Positions 42,713-51,899 of a stretch of 64,000 nt of DNA are shown in pieces. The notes below the pieces were generated by a model, which saw only the letters and a list, made by a program, of their open reading frames with translations, was not told where the DNA came from and searched no databases. Both the position numbers and the translations under genes were made by a program. The number at the start of each line of letters is the position of its first letter. The stretch's first letter is position 1. This DNA is from Bacteroidales bacterium (GTDB lineage: Bacteria; Bacteroidota; Bacteroidia; Bacteroidales; P3), in the NCBI GenBank assembly GCA_009785425.1, contig WQWI01000004.1, positions 1 to 64,000 of the forward strand, in the 5' to 3' direction.

Positions 42713-44421
42713 TCCCATTCTTCAACGTGTTCCCAGCCTGCTTGTAACGAGAGTGTTTTGTGAAAAATAAAAACAGGTTCGGGCTGGCGACGTTCACGCA
42801 GATTTCCGGGACTCCAGCGCCCATTACCATCTTCATCAACAATTAGTCGCAAGCGGTATCTGCCGGGCAACAAGGTTGTGAATATCTCTTCGTTTGACTG
42901 CATAATACGTTGCTCAACCAGCTCCATTCGTTCGTTCAATACCTGTAAAATGCTTTGTGTTTCGGGTTTGTTGAGAATGGTAATCTCCAATCTGGTATAA
43001 CTTTCGGGTGAATTAACTCGAAATCTGAGATTCAGTGTGTCATCATTGGTTTGCCCAAAATCCCCGAAAAATAAACTATCAGGAATTAGTAATTGATAGT
43101 TTGTTCGTTGTTGTAATTTCGTTTCAAAAATAAGCTGGGTTCGAGACGAATTAAATGAAAAATTTGTTAATGGAGTTGGAATTGTATCATCGCCTTCGAA
43201 CAGCCAAATTGTGTCTTTGACTTCTCGAATAGGAGTGTTAAACGAAAGTCTTAGCGTATCGAAAAAAGGCAGTTCGTTACCGAAAGGCAACGAAATTCTT
43301 AATGGGGGAGGATCGTCTTGAAATCGAGTGTTGAGAAGTCGCAACGTGTCTAAAAAATCGCCGTCTTCCACTTCAAACCAAAGATTTCTGATGCCCAATT
43401 CGGACAGGAAAATTTGTGCATTTTGTTTATCATTATCCCAAATGACTTGAAAATTCAAAGGGATTGTGTCGGGTTGTTCTTCTTGCTGTAAAATTCGGAA
43501 TACTGCATGGTCTGTTGGATTCCTAAACTCTATTGCAACTTCAGCATTCGATGTAAATTCTGACCTTGTTACGCCTTGTGGAAGCTCTTGACGAAACATT
43601 AACAATTGATGTCCACTTTGAAAAAATTGAACAATCGAATCCAATAACCTTAAGCTGTCAACTTCGGAACCAATGCTGTCGGGAAACACAGGCATCTCTA
43701 AAAAGTTTGATAAAACGCAAGTGCTGAAAAATGCGATTTCTTCGTTTATGGAATCGTAAACCCAATCGTTGTTTCTATCGTTTATGGCTACCAAATAAAA
43801 GCAATCAGAGGTCAGGAAATTCACTTGAAAAAATCCATGTTCTCCCGTTCTTGCAATGTACAGCGGACGAATATCTCTGTAAAACATGTCGTCTAAATCC
43901 GCCACTAATGCAATACTCATGTCTCTCAACGGTTGCAACGTGAACGCATCTATAACTTCACCGGTTATGCTTAGCGAATCTATGGTTTCGCCGGTTGAAA
44001 AAACAATTTGAAAATTTGACAAAACATTTCCTTCGTTTCGATCAACAAGCGCATTTCCGAACGAAAAGACATGAGTAGTATTTTCGCGAAGTGTGTCGTC
44101 GTCTTGCAGACGAATGGTCAAGTTTCGATTATTATAGACAATACTTGGTCTTGCGATAGGTGGCGAAATGATGAGTTGTTGCCATAAATTTCTCAGTTGA
44201 ATATTTTCATCGAATACAACACGGATTGTTCGTGCATCGAAATTTGTAGAAAAATTTTCGGGGGAGAAAGAGATCGGGATCGGCGGTGTTTCGTCCCTTG
44301 GACCGCCTCCCGGACGCCCTGGCGTTGCACATGAGAAAAATATCACGATGCCGATGAAACCGAAAACTATGTTTAGATAACGAAGCATTTTTGACTTTTT
44401 AATTTGCATTTTTTTGCTCAC
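42706..44421 (-). CDS. Ig-like domain lipoprotein of Bacteroidota
   Basis: A 571-residue lipoprotein: the signal peptide ends in IVIFFSCATPG (lipobox FFSC). CATPGRPGGGPRDETPP and SFSPENFSTNFDARTIRVVFDENI match the Big_5-type Ig domain found at the N-terminus of these proteins. Later beta-rich repeats reach a C-terminal YRLRLIVDEDGNGRWSPGN. It is a probable surface or periplasmic protein of unknown function. The start could be 44421 or 44388; both give a good signal peptide. The stop codon belongs to an inserted dispersed repeat, so the natural C-terminus may have been altered. Confidence 0.82.
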   Translation of the reverse strand: MSKKMQIKKSKMLRYLNIVFGFIGIVIFFSCATPGRPGGGPRDETPPIPISFSPENFSTNFDARTIRVVFDENIQLRNLWQQLIISPPIARPSIVYNNRNLTIRLQDDDTLRENTTHVFSFGNALVDRNEGNVLSNFQIVFSTGETIDSLSITGEVIDAFTLQPLRDMSIALVADLDDMFYRDIRPLYIARTGEHGFFQVNFLTSDCFYLVAINDRNNDWVYDSINEEIAFFSTCVLSNFLEMPVFPDSIGSEVDSLRLLDSIVQFFQSGHQLLMFRQELPQGVTRSEFTSNAEVAIEFRNPTDHAVFRILQQEEQPDTIPLNFQVIWDNDKQNAQIFLSELGIRNLWFEVEDGDFLDTLRLLNTRFQDDPPPLRISLPFGNELPFFDTLRLSFNTPIREVKDTIWLFEGDDTIPTPLTNFSFNSSRTQLIFETKLQQRTNYQLLIPDSLFFGDFGQTNDDTLNLRFRVNSPESYTRLEITILNKPETQSILQVLNERMELVEQRIMQSNEEIFTTLLPGRYRLRLIVDEDGNGRWSPGNLRERRQPEPVFIFHKTLSLQAGWEHVEEWEL

Positions 44422-44438
44422 TTAATCGCAATTTTTTG

Positions 44439-44446
44439 CAAAGATA
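44439..44446 (-). promoter_or_regulatory. TATCTTTG promoter element for the Ig-like lipoprotein
   Basis: The minus-strand motif lies 17 bases before ATG 44421, divergent from the korA promoter. Confidence 0.6.
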
Positions 44447-44477
44447 CGAAAAATTTGGTTATTTCATTTTTTTTGCG

Positions 44478-44485
44478 TAACTTTG
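44478..44485 (+). promoter_or_regulatory. TAACTTTG promoter element for korAB
   Basis: TAACTTTG with TTTG at 44454-44457, 40 bases before the korA ATG. Confidence 0.65.
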
Positions 44486-44525
44486 CTCCGATTTTTCGTC
44501 AAACAAAATTAAACAACTATAAAAA

Positions 44526-46373
44526 ATGTCAAACAAACCCACTCAACAAAAGGAGGAGCTTGTTGTAAAATTCGCAGGAGATTCCGGTGACGGCATGCAA
44601 TTGACCGGCACATTCTTCTCTGATGCATCAGCTCTTTTGGGAAACGATTTAGCTACGTTTCCTGATTTTCCTGCGGAGATTCGTGCTCCGCACAACACCA
44701 TTCCGGGTGTTTCCGGATTTTTAGTACAAATCGGGCAAAAGAAAATTTTGTCGCCCGGAGATTTGTGCGATATACTAATCGCGATGAATCCGGCATCTTT
44801 AAAATCAAACCTAAAATGGGCGAAAAAAGGTGCAACGATAATCGTTAACGATGACACATTTAGTGAAGATGCTATCGCAAAAGCCGGATACACAACGGAT
44901 CCGCTGACCGATGGAAGTTTGTCAAGTTACCACTTGATTTCGGCACCCATCACGACACTAACGAAAAAAGCGTGTGAAGAATTGGGCATCGACCAAAAAA
45001 CAATGGACAGATCTAAAAATATGTTCGTGCTTGGTATGCTTTGCTTTATAACAAGTCGTGGAACGGAACAGGTATTGCACTTGTTCGACAAAAAATTTGC
45101 GGAAAGACCGAAAATCAAAGCGATAAACACCAAGGTATTTCTTGCAGGATACAACTATGCGGAAACGAAAGAAGTTGTAGAATCTGTTATCGTTGTTCCT
45201 CCGGCAGACAAGGCATTGGAAAAAGGACGCTATCGCAATATTCTCGGAAACGATGCAACAGCGTGGGGATTACTTGCAGCTGCTGAAAAATCAGGTCGTC
45301 CGTTGTTTTTAGGTTCGTATCCTATTACACCGGCAACTGAAATTTTGATAGAATTAGCGAAACATAAATCACTTGGAGCACGTGTGTTTCAAGCGGAAGA
45401 CGAAATTGCCGGAATTTGCTCTGCAATTGGAGCAAGTTTTGCAGGAGCAATGTCCTGTACAACCACATCCGGTCCGGGACTTTCGTTAAAATCCGAAGCA
45501 TTAGGCTTAGCTGTAATCACAGAACTTCCATTAGTCATTGTGAATGTGCAGCGTGCAGGTCCTTCGACAGGAATTCCTACAAAATCGGAACAATCGGACC
45601 TTTATCAAGCACTTTTCGGGCGAAATGGTGAGGCTCCACTCGTAGTTATGGCGGCGTCATCTCCGGCAGATTGCTTTTACGCAGCTTTCGAAGCATCGCA
45701 AATTTCTATGGAAACGATGACTCCTGTTATTTTATTGACAGACGGATACATTGGGTTCGGTTCTGAACTTTTCAGAATTCCGAAGATGTCAGACCTTCCG
45801 CAAATTCATCCACCTATCGCAGCAGCGAACGACCCGAATTACAAGCCATATAACCGTGATGAAAATTTAGTTCGCCAATGGGCTATCCCCGGAACCGAAG
45901 GCTTACGTCACCGTATTGGTGGTTTGGAGAAAGAAGACGGAAAAGGAAACGTTTCTTCTGATCCTCATAACCACCAAACTATGACGAATTTGCGTCGCGA
46001 AAAAGTGTTGAAAATTGCAGACCGCCTCCCGTTACAAGAGGTTGTTGGTGAGGAAACCGGCGATTTACTGGTTGTAAGTTGGGGTGGAACAAGAGGTGCA
46101 ACATTGAGTGCAGTTCAAGGTATGCAAGCTCAAGGTAAAAAAGTATCTTTGGCACATTTCAGACATATTTTCCCGCTTCCGAAAAATACGGAAAAAATTC
46201 TATCGGGTTTCAAAAAAATTGTTGTACCTGAATTGAACGACGGACAATTTGTGAATTATCTGAAAATGAAATTCCCACACATTGAAATGTCGCAATACAA
46301 CAAAGTACAAGGTTTGCCTTTTACGGTAAACGAATTAACCGAACAGTTCAACAAAATTATGGAGGGAAAATAA
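44526..46373 (+). CDS. korA: 2-Oxoacid (2-oxoglutarate):ferredoxin oxidoreductase alpha subunit, gamma-alpha fusion
   Basis: A 615-residue subunit of the ferredoxin-dependent enzyme that converts 2-oxoglutarate and CoA to succinyl-CoA in anaerobes. Residues ~10-190 are the gamma-like domain (VVKFAGDSGDGMQLTGTFFSDAS). The pyrimidine-binding alpha domain follows (GNDATAWGLLAAAEKSG, GSYPITPATEILIELAKHKSLGARVFQAEDEIAGICSAIGASFAGA, SEALGLAVITELPLVIVNVQRAGPSTGIPTK). A C-terminal transketolase-like domain ends the protein. The start of korB is three bases after its stop. Confidence 0.94.
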   Translation: MSNKPTQQKEELVVKFAGDSGDGMQLTGTFFSDASALLGNDLATFPDFPAEIRAPHNTIPGVSGFLVQIGQKKILSPGDLCDILIAMNPASLKSNLKWAKKGATIIVNDDTFSEDAIAKAGYTTDPLTDGSLSSYHLISAPITTLTKKACEELGIDQKTMDRSKNMFVLGMLCFITSRGTEQVLHLFDKKFAERPKIKAINTKVFLAGYNYAETKEVVESVIVVPPADKALEKGRYRNILGNDATAWGLLAAAEKSGRPLFLGSYPITPATEILIELAKHKSLGARVFQAEDEIAGICSAIGASFAGAMSCTTTSGPGLSLKSEALGLAVITELPLVIVNVQRAGPSTGIPTKSEQSDLYQALFGRNGEAPLVVMAASSPADCFYAAFEASQISMETMTPVILLTDGYIGFGSELFRIPKMSDLPQIHPPIAAANDPNYKPYNRDENLVRQWAIPGTEGLRHRIGGLEKEDGKGNVSSDPHNHQTMTNLRREKVLKIADRLPLQEVVGEETGDLLVVSWGGTRGATLSAVQGMQAQGKKVSLAHFRHIFPLPKNTEKILSGFKKIVVPELNDGQFVNYLKMKFPHIEMSQYNKVQGLPFTVNELTEQFNKIMEGK

Positions 46374-46376
46374 ATC

Positions 46377-47420
46377 ATGGAAACTAAATTCGTAACTATA
46401 CCAAAATCTGAAGTTCCCTTGACGAAGGAGGATTTCATCAGCGACCAAATGGTAAAATGGTGCCCGGGTTGTGGCGGACATGCAATTTTGTCCTCTGTTA
46501 CCAAGGCATTCCCACTTACCGGATATAAAAAAGAAAATATCGTATTGGTCTCCGGAATCGGCTGTTCGAGTCGCTTTCCGTACTATGTGAATACATATGG
46601 CTTTCACGGTATTCACGGACGTGCAAATGCAATTGCATCGGGTGTGAAAGTTTTTAACCCGCAACTCAGCGTTTGGATCAACACCGGCGACGGCGACTCT
46701 TTGGCAATCGGCGGAAATCACTTTATTCACACTATTCGTAGAAATATGGACGTGAATATTCTGATGTTCAACAATCAAATTTATGGACTAACGAAAGGTC
46801 AGTATTCGCCGACAACTCCGATGGGAGAAGTTACTAGAACTTCGCCGTTTGGAACGATTGAGCAACCGTTTAATCCGGGAGAACTGACAATCGGCTCTCA
46901 AGGCACATTCTTTGCTCGTGCGGTAGATACCAATCCGAAATTGATGACCGAAGTTGTTGAAGAAGCCATTAAACACGATGGTACATCGGTAGTAGAAGTT
47001 TTGGAAAACTGCATTATTTATCTTGATAAAACATTTCACGAAATCACATCGAAAGAAACGCGCGACAACAATCAGTTGATTTTGAAGCATGGCGAGCCTA
47101 TGGTTTTCGGAACAGAAAAAAACAAAGGTATTCGCTACAACCCCGGAAAAGGTGGCTTGGAAGTGGTTACTATCGGTATCAATGGAATTACTATCAAAGA
47201 TATTTTGGTACACGACCAGTACAGCAAAGATCCAAGTATCCATTTGATGCTTGCAAAAATGCAATTGCCGAACTTCCCGGTAGCATTAGGTGTAATTCGC
47301 TCGGCTGCTTTCCCAACTTACAACGAATTATTTGAAGTACAAATGTACGAAGAACAAAAATCGTCTAAAATTAAATGTATGGATGATTTGATGAATTCGG
47401 GGGATACTTGGGAGATTTAG
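46377..47420 (+). CDS. korB: 2-Oxoacid (2-oxoglutarate):ferredoxin oxidoreductase beta subunit
   Basis: A 347-residue TPP-binding subunit. Cys for the iron-sulfur cluster appear in VKWCPGCGGHAIL and GIGCSSRFP. The TPP motif is NTGDGDSLAIGGNHFIHTIRRNMDVNILMFNNQIYGLTKGQYSPT (GDG ... N-N). It pairs with korA directly upstream, and a strong intrinsic terminator follows. The 2-oxoglutarate specificity is inferred from subunit layout in Bacteroidales; other 2-oxoacids are possible. Confidence 0.94.
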   Translation: METKFVTIPKSEVPLTKEDFISDQMVKWCPGCGGHAILSSVTKAFPLTGYKKENIVLVSGIGCSSRFPYYVNTYGFHGIHGRANAIASGVKVFNPQLSVWINTGDGDSLAIGGNHFIHTIRRNMDVNILMFNNQIYGLTKGQYSPTTPMGEVTRTSPFGTIEQPFNPGELTIGSQGTFFARAVDTNPKLMTEVVEEAIKHDGTSVVEVLENCIIYLDKTFHEITSKETRDNNQLILKHGEPMVFGTEKNKGIRYNPGKGGLEVVTIGINGITIKDILVHDQYSKDPSIHLMLAKMQLPNFPVALGVIRSAAFPTYNELFEVQMYEEQKSSKIKCMDDLMNSGDTWEI

Positions 47421-47489
47421 ACTTTTGTAAAGAAGATTCCTCGACATTGTGCTATTGACATAACACGAGGGTCTGGCAAAAGGAAATAG

Positions 47490-47530
47490 GCAAGGGGGTT
47501 GGTTTTCGCCAATCCCCTTGCTATTTTCAA
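47490..47530 (+). terminator. Intrinsic terminator of korAB
   Basis: A 13-bp stem GCAAGGGGGTTGG / CCAATCCCCTTGC (one G-T pair) with a six-base loop, followed by a T-rich stretch (TATTTTC). Confidence 0.85.
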
Positions 47531-48128
47531 TTAATTTTTGTGCTTTAGACCAAAAATCATAACCCTGAACTTTGCCCTAAGCCAAGTCGAATGTGCATAA
47601 CTAAAAATTGCCTATGAAAAACCCGCGTAGTTAATTACGTTTGACTTTCGCTGGCTTTCCGTGAATGATATTTTGGTAAATTTTAAGTGATTACTTAAAA
47701 GTCTGTGAAGTTCTCGAAATCTTTGAAAGTCTGTAACGTTCAAATTTCACGCCCCCTTTGATGCCCCCGTTTTTTTGATATAAAAAGTAACCTCTACGAA
47801 AAAAAACTTGGACGTTTGGTATCGGAGCGTTTCAGTGTAAGTGCAAAGTAGGTTACGATATAGGTTACAAAGTCGTCAAAGTAATAATTTTGAAGGAAAA
47901 AGAAATTGCATAGTAAAATCGAAATTAAATCCCGCCCCTTGTTTTTTGGAAACCCTTGATACCTCTACGGAACGACGAAGTCGCTATGAGGAAAAACTCC
48001 AAAGCGAGGGTGTAAAAAATCGCTTGGCTTAAAACCTGCCTATTCTGCCCTGTTTTACGGCGTTGCGTTAAAATACCCCTAAACTCGAAATTTAAGTGGC
48101 GTATCAACGTAGAACAGTCGAATTTGAT
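47531..48128. other. Gene-free stretch at the left end of the integrated element
   Basis: About 600 bases without a supported gene. It holds the left repeats (47624-47639 and 47748-47770). Short ORFs on both strands look like noise: biased composition, no start context. Confidence 0.5.
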
Positions 48129-48596
48129 TTATTCTCTGTCAAACTCCTTTGGAATAAAAAGATTGATTGGACGACCGCCGTAGCCGTTCGCCGAGCAACC
48201 GACGTTTTTAATGGCTTTGTAAAAAACTTCTTTAACCTCTTCGATGGAATACCCTGCGATGCCCGTCCCTACCTTGGTTAAGAAGAAATCTAACTTGGGG
48301 TTTTCCTCTACAACGTGCAAAAAATTCTCGAAACTCCGCTGTAATTCTGCCTTCGATAACTTTTGAAAGTTCTCGTCTAACGTAGGTAATGCGTAGGTCT
48401 GACCTTGCAAGCCCTCGCCTTGACCGTAAATAGCCCCGAACTTATCAACGGCGATTTTCGCTGCTCCGCCTGCGTGATGCCCTGCCTTGTTACTTCCGAA
48501 TACGAAAATTTCGTTTGGCTCTAAATGTTCGATACTTTCGGGCGTATGGTTTGCAAGGACTTCGAGGAGTGCCTTTTCTAAACTTGAGTTAGTCAT
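48129..48596 (-). CDS. Phage-type macro-like protein (A1S_2505-like)
   Basis: A 155-residue protein with the signature IFVFGSNKAGHHAGGAAKIAVDKFGAIYGQGEGLQGQTYALPT (residues ~31-73) and FFLTKVGTGIAGYSIEEV, as in the small phage proteins related to macro domains that carry a FGSN...GQGEG motif. It might bind or process ADP-ribose-like ligands or counter host defence; this is inference. The ATG lies inside the end of the upstream gene (8-base overlap), so translation is coupled. Confidence 0.8.
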   Translation of the reverse strand: MTNSSLEKALLEVLANHTPESIEHLEPNEIFVFGSNKAGHHAGGAAKIAVDKFGAIYGQGEGLQGQTYALPTLDENFQKLSKAELQRSFENFLHVVEENPKLDFFLTKVGTGIAGYSIEEVKEVFYKAIKNVGCSANGYGGRPINLFIPKEFDRE

Positions 48597-49920
48597 TTGC
48601 GTTAGGTTTTATTGGTGCGATACGTTCTATAATCTCAAAATTTTCTATGTTGCCCTTGGTAAGCGTGATATTTCCGTAACTGTTGGTTTTGGTAACGTGT
48701 TTCTTGAAACGTCCTTCATCGCTATAAATCGCTTGTAAAAGAGGTTTCCAATATGTTTCGTTTCGGGCGATAATGAAAACGTAATCGTCTGTTCGATATT
48801 TGGCGATAAATCTAACTAAAAGCCTCGTAAATTCGGCACTTTTAATTTTGTCTAACTTCAATTTTTTTGGGCGTGGATTTGGTAGCCCTTGCGATTGATA
48901 AGCAATTTCTTGAACGACGGCGAAATCCGACATTTGAAAGCCGTATTCTTCCCGAATTATTTTGGTTTTTGAGGTGTAATAATTACCTGCTAAATCGTCT
49001 GTTACATCGTCGGAATGCACTGCCGTTCCTCGAAGTTCTAAATTTTCTATGTGATAGTCTGTAATTCGTTTTTGGTTTTCAAGATTTAATTCGTTGTAAA
49101 GTTTATGGTTGTGGTCTTCGCTAAACCCTGGATTAAGCGTCAGTATGATAATTTTTGCGTTAAAAATATCGCCCTCGAAAGGGCATGGCAAAACATCTAA
49201 AATGAACTTATGCTCTTGACCTACATTTTCGTTGTATTCTTGGAGTATCGGTAAATCTTCTTGGGTTGCGTATGTTTGATTTTTATCGTAATAATGCCCC
49301 GATTTTTTGGCTAAACCTACGACGTGTAACCACGGATTTTCTACGCCTTTTTCGGTTGAAAATTGCTTAAAACCGTCGAGGTTACAAGCGTATTGAATTT
49401 GTCTGAATTTTGGAGATTTGGTTTCGATAAGTTCCGTACAACCTATATCTAACGTACTGGGACTATCGGCGTAAAGCCTACATAATCCGCTAATGCTTTC
49501 TTCTAAAAGTTGGGGGGCTGAACTATGGAATAAGTTACCTACGATGTATAGTTTTTTGCCTTCTTTTTGAGCCTGCGAAAGCGATAAACTGAACCCTTTG
49601 CCGATTAAGTAAAAATTGTTATTATTGTACGATATACCGCAACGTGTTTCGCCGAATTGAACTATGTCGCCCGTATAAATCTCGTGTCCGTTTTCGTCCG
49701 AAAAATCCGTGAAAATACCTGCAAAAACTCTCTTCTCGAAAAATCCGTTTGCGATTTTGACGTATAAAAAATGCCTGCCTTTTTGCTCGTCTATGTTATC
49801 GTGAATTCCGAGTGAAATAGGAAACTCGAAGTGAAAATTTGGGGACTTGACACGCTCGAAATAACCGTCTGGGTCTATGTATCGAATTGTGATGTCTTTT
49901 GAAGTTTGATTAAGTTTCAT
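48589..49920 (-). CDS. YopX-like plus UDG-like two-part protein
   Basis: A 443-residue protein. The first part (residues ~55-95) has FFEKRVFAGIFTDFSDENGHEIYTGDIVQF, the YopX-type phage domain motif. The second half contains AKIIILTLNPGFSEDHNHKLYN and VFIIARNETYWKPLL; LNPGFSE resembles the active-site loop of uracil-DNA-glycosylase-like proteins. The fusion is unfamiliar to me. The start at 49920 (MKLNQTSKD) is chosen because a TATCTTTG element lies 27 bases upstream. It is translationally coupled to the macro-like gene. Confidence 0.6.
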   Translation of the reverse strand: MKLNQTSKDITIRYIDPDGYFERVKSPNFHFEFPISLGIHDNIDEQKGRHFLYVKIANGFFEKRVFAGIFTDFSDENGHEIYTGDIVQFGETRCGISYNNNNFYLIGKGFSLSLSQAQKEGKKLYIVGNLFHSSAPQLLEESISGLCRLYADSPSTLDIGCTELIETKSPKFRQIQYACNLDGFKQFSTEKGVENPWLHVVGLAKKSGHYYDKNQTYATQEDLPILQEYNENVGQEHKFILDVLPCPFEGDIFNAKIIILTLNPGFSEDHNHKLYNELNLENQKRITDYHIENLELRGTAVHSDDVTDDLAGNYYTSKTKIIREEYGFQMSDFAVVQEIAYQSQGLPNPRPKKLKLDKIKSAEFTRLLVRFIAKYRTDDYVFIIARNETYWKPLLQAIYSDEGRFKKHVTKTNSYGNITLTKGNIENFEIIERIAPIKPNAND

Positions 49921-49947
49921 TGTATTTGAGTTTTTGAATTTAGGATG

Positions 49948-49955
49948 CAAAGATA
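49948..49955 (-). promoter_or_regulatory. TATCTTTG promoter element for the YopX/UDG-like and macro-like genes
   Basis: The minus-strand TATCTTTG lies 27 bases before ATG 49920. Confidence 0.6.
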
Positions 49956-50008
49956 CGGCGGGAGTGCGTCAAACTACGTCGCAGTTAAAAATTTGTTGAT
50001 TTTGGGAA

Positions 50009-50211
50009 TAAAAAAAGCGAACTCACTATGTCCGCTATCGAGGTATTCAACGACCCGCAACCCGAAATATAATAAGCCCGCTGATTGCGAGCGTTATTAT
50101 TTCTTGGATTGCTACTGAATGTGTTGAATTTTCGATAGTGAGAACTTGTAACGCTTATATGTCTTCTGCCTTTCTTCTGTTCTATATTTTTTTGATTTTT
50201 TGATATTTGAT
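50009..50211 (-). ncRNA. Putative small RNA divergent from rep
   Basis: On the minus strand a TATATTTG promoter-like motif (50216-50223) precedes about 175-200 bases with no convincing ORF. They are rich in secondary structure: a hairpin at 50064-50103 (GAAATATAATAAGC with GCGTTATTATTTC) and an inverted repeat 50022-50041/50132-50142. The stretch ends in an intrinsic terminator at 50009-50036 (AGCGGAC / GTTCGCT stem, then seven T on the minus strand). The position next to rep suggests a replication-control RNA or, alternatively, an origin. No clear -33 element is seen. Confidence 0.4.
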
Positions 50212-50236
50212 GGTGCAAATATACGAATTTTTTTTG

Positions 50237-50244
50237 TATTTTTG
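50237..50244 (+). promoter_or_regulatory. TATTTTTG promoter element for rep
   Basis: TATTTTTG lies 66 bases before the rep ATG, back to back with the minus-strand TATATTTG of the putative small RNA. Confidence 0.5.
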
Positions 50245-50310
50245 TGGATTGTTTGGTAGAACGTAGTAAAATGGTGGCGAAAATCGCTCGAAATCCTAAA
50301 ACGAAAATGT

Positions 50311-51414
50311 ATGATTGATAATGTGAAAATAACGCTATACGGCTTTTCGGGAAGTTTTAAAAATTGCGAATATGTTAGATATTTTAAGAGTAAAAAATTT
50401 GGCTATGAATATAACGGATATAGGCTAAATAGAGTTGGGAGTGGGCGAACGCATTTGGAAATTCGAGAATATGCTACGGGAAGAATGACGATTAAGGGCA
50501 GTTTGAAAAAATGGTATTTTAAGGGTAATACTCGTGCTGATTTAACGAAGTCGGAGTTTATCGAAGTTTTGGAAATAATCGCTAAAAAATTAAAAATTCC
50601 GTTTGATGAAATTTGTCGTGGAGCTGTTACGAATTGCGAGATTGGGCAAACTGTAAAAATTGGAAAAACGAAAGATAGCGTAGATAGCATTTTGCGTTCG
50701 CTCGTTGCGTACGGCGATGGGAGATTGAGAAGAAAGCAAGTAGGTACAACCGTTTATTTTTTGGAAAAAGGCGAATTTGAAGAGGGCAAAAAAAAAGATA
50801 GAACGAAGTCGCTGAAAATTTACGATAAAGTTGAGGAAATTTTGGTTAGCAAGGACGCTCCGCCCGCCGAAAAAAGAAGAATGGAAACCTTTCAAAAACT
50901 TGGTATTAAATTCCTGCGAATTGAATTTACCTTGAATAATAAAAGGGCGTTTCGTCAAAGTGGATTGAGAAATGTTAATACCCTTGGAGATTTGATAACT
51001 TACTTCTCGAATTTATATGAATTTTGGGCGTATGAGATTAAGCGTATAACCGTTTATTCCGCCCTTGATGAAAAGAAGATGTCGGCAAAGGATATTGCGT
51101 TTATGAGCGACTTGAAAAAATATGAATACCCGCTCTTCGTTGAAATGAAAAAAGGTACTTGTGAATCCGATACAGAAAAAGGATTGAAATCGGCGAAAAG
51201 CAAAGTGGCACGAAAAATAAATAATCTGATTGTCAAAAATCCCTCTATGGAAAATTTCCGTCGAACGCTCTTACGTTGGAATGTTTTAATACATTTGCAA
51301 CGAAAAAGAAAGCGTGGCGAAGAATTTTTGTTTTTAGCGGAAAACCTCTTCGTTGATAAAGAAAAAGTAAGGTTCAGTAATCCTTGTTTTACTGGAACGG
51401 CAGGGAAAAAGTAA
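50311..51414 (+). CDS. Phage/plasmid replication protein (gene II/X-like)
   Basis: A 367-residue Lys-rich protein. The motif pattern TRADLTKSEFIEVLEIIAKKLKIPFDEICRGAVTNCEIGQTVKI, TKSLKIYDKVEEI and FLRIEFTLNNKRAFRQ corresponds to phage/plasmid replication initiators related to filamentous-phage gene II/X (E-x-G strand, IYDK, RxE). It probably nicks the element's origin and starts rolling-circle replication. The upstream region (49985-50220) is rich in inverted repeats and is a candidate origin. Lineage assignment beyond this is not possible by eye. Confidence 0.72.
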   Translation: MIDNVKITLYGFSGSFKNCEYVRYFKSKKFGYEYNGYRLNRVGSGRTHLEIREYATGRMTIKGSLKKWYFKGNTRADLTKSEFIEVLEIIAKKLKIPFDEICRGAVTNCEIGQTVKIGKTKDSVDSILRSLVAYGDGRLRRKQVGTTVYFLEKGEFEEGKKKDRTKSLKIYDKVEEILVSKDAPPAEKRRMETFQKLGIKFLRIEFTLNNKRAFRQSGLRNVNTLGDLITYFSNLYEFWAYEIKRITVYSALDEKKMSAKDIAFMSDLKKYEYPLFVEMKKGTCESDTEKGLKSAKSKVARKINNLIVKNPSMENFRRTLLRWNVLIHLQRKRKRGEEFLFLAENLFVDKEKVRFSNPCFTGTAGKK

Positions 51415-51899
51415 GTGTTTTAGTTCCGATTTGATATGAATATAATAGTAAGTAGAAATAGTAACCTACTATCTCTGTAATACTACTGTAATAGGCTTAA
51501 TGAGAAACCGAGATAACTTGTAAAAAAAAGATTAAAAAAAAGAATGCCGTAACACGATTTGAGTGTACGGCACTAATGCTGGGGGGTACGGTGGGGGGTG
51601 TCCTAACACCCCCCCCGATATTCTTGAAGATAAAATCTTGAAATGATAAAATATGCTTTGTATTGGAACGATATGAAATCGTGAAAAAGAAAGGAGTGGG
51701 TTAAGAACGAAGTTTTTAGTGGCAAGCAAAATTTCTTCTGAAAATTCTATTTTAGTGCCTTCGTTTCGTTCCAGTGATAGTTAGGTGTTAAATTTCACTT
51801 TTCAACGCTTAAATTGAAGAAAAACGCCCTAATTTTGACCGTTACTGATTGCGGTTAATCCGAGCGAACTTGATATTGTAAAATTCTATCTCAAAATTT
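51415..51899. other. Gene-free stretch with strong hairpins between rep and the HTH gene
   Basis: The 485 bases hold a 9-bp G/C hairpin at 51593-51614 (GGGGGGTGT / ACACCCCCC), a minus-strand terminator at 51531-51571, and clustered near-repeats TAGTAA/CTACTA around 51440-51500. No ORF with plausible composition is present. Confidence 0.5.
51531..51571 (-). terminator. Intrinsic terminator of the integrase-HTH operon
   Basis: Read on the minus strand, GCCGTACAC / GTGTTACGGC pairs with a one-base bulge and is followed by a T-rich run (TTCTTTTTTTAATC). It lies downstream of the integrase-HTH pair. Confidence 0.65.

Noticed and set aside
47841..48107. Overlapping short ORFs on both strands at the element's left end
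   Set aside because: No start context, no recognisable domain, unlikely composition.
49985..50218. Minus-strand ORF of 77 codons next to rep
   Set aside because: Composition is unlike a folded protein and the stretch is full of stem-loops; treated as a possible small RNA or origin instead.
51532..51729. Minus-strand ORF of 65 codons
   Set aside because: Created by the G/C hairpin and the terminator; Pro/Gly-rich nonsense without a promoter.
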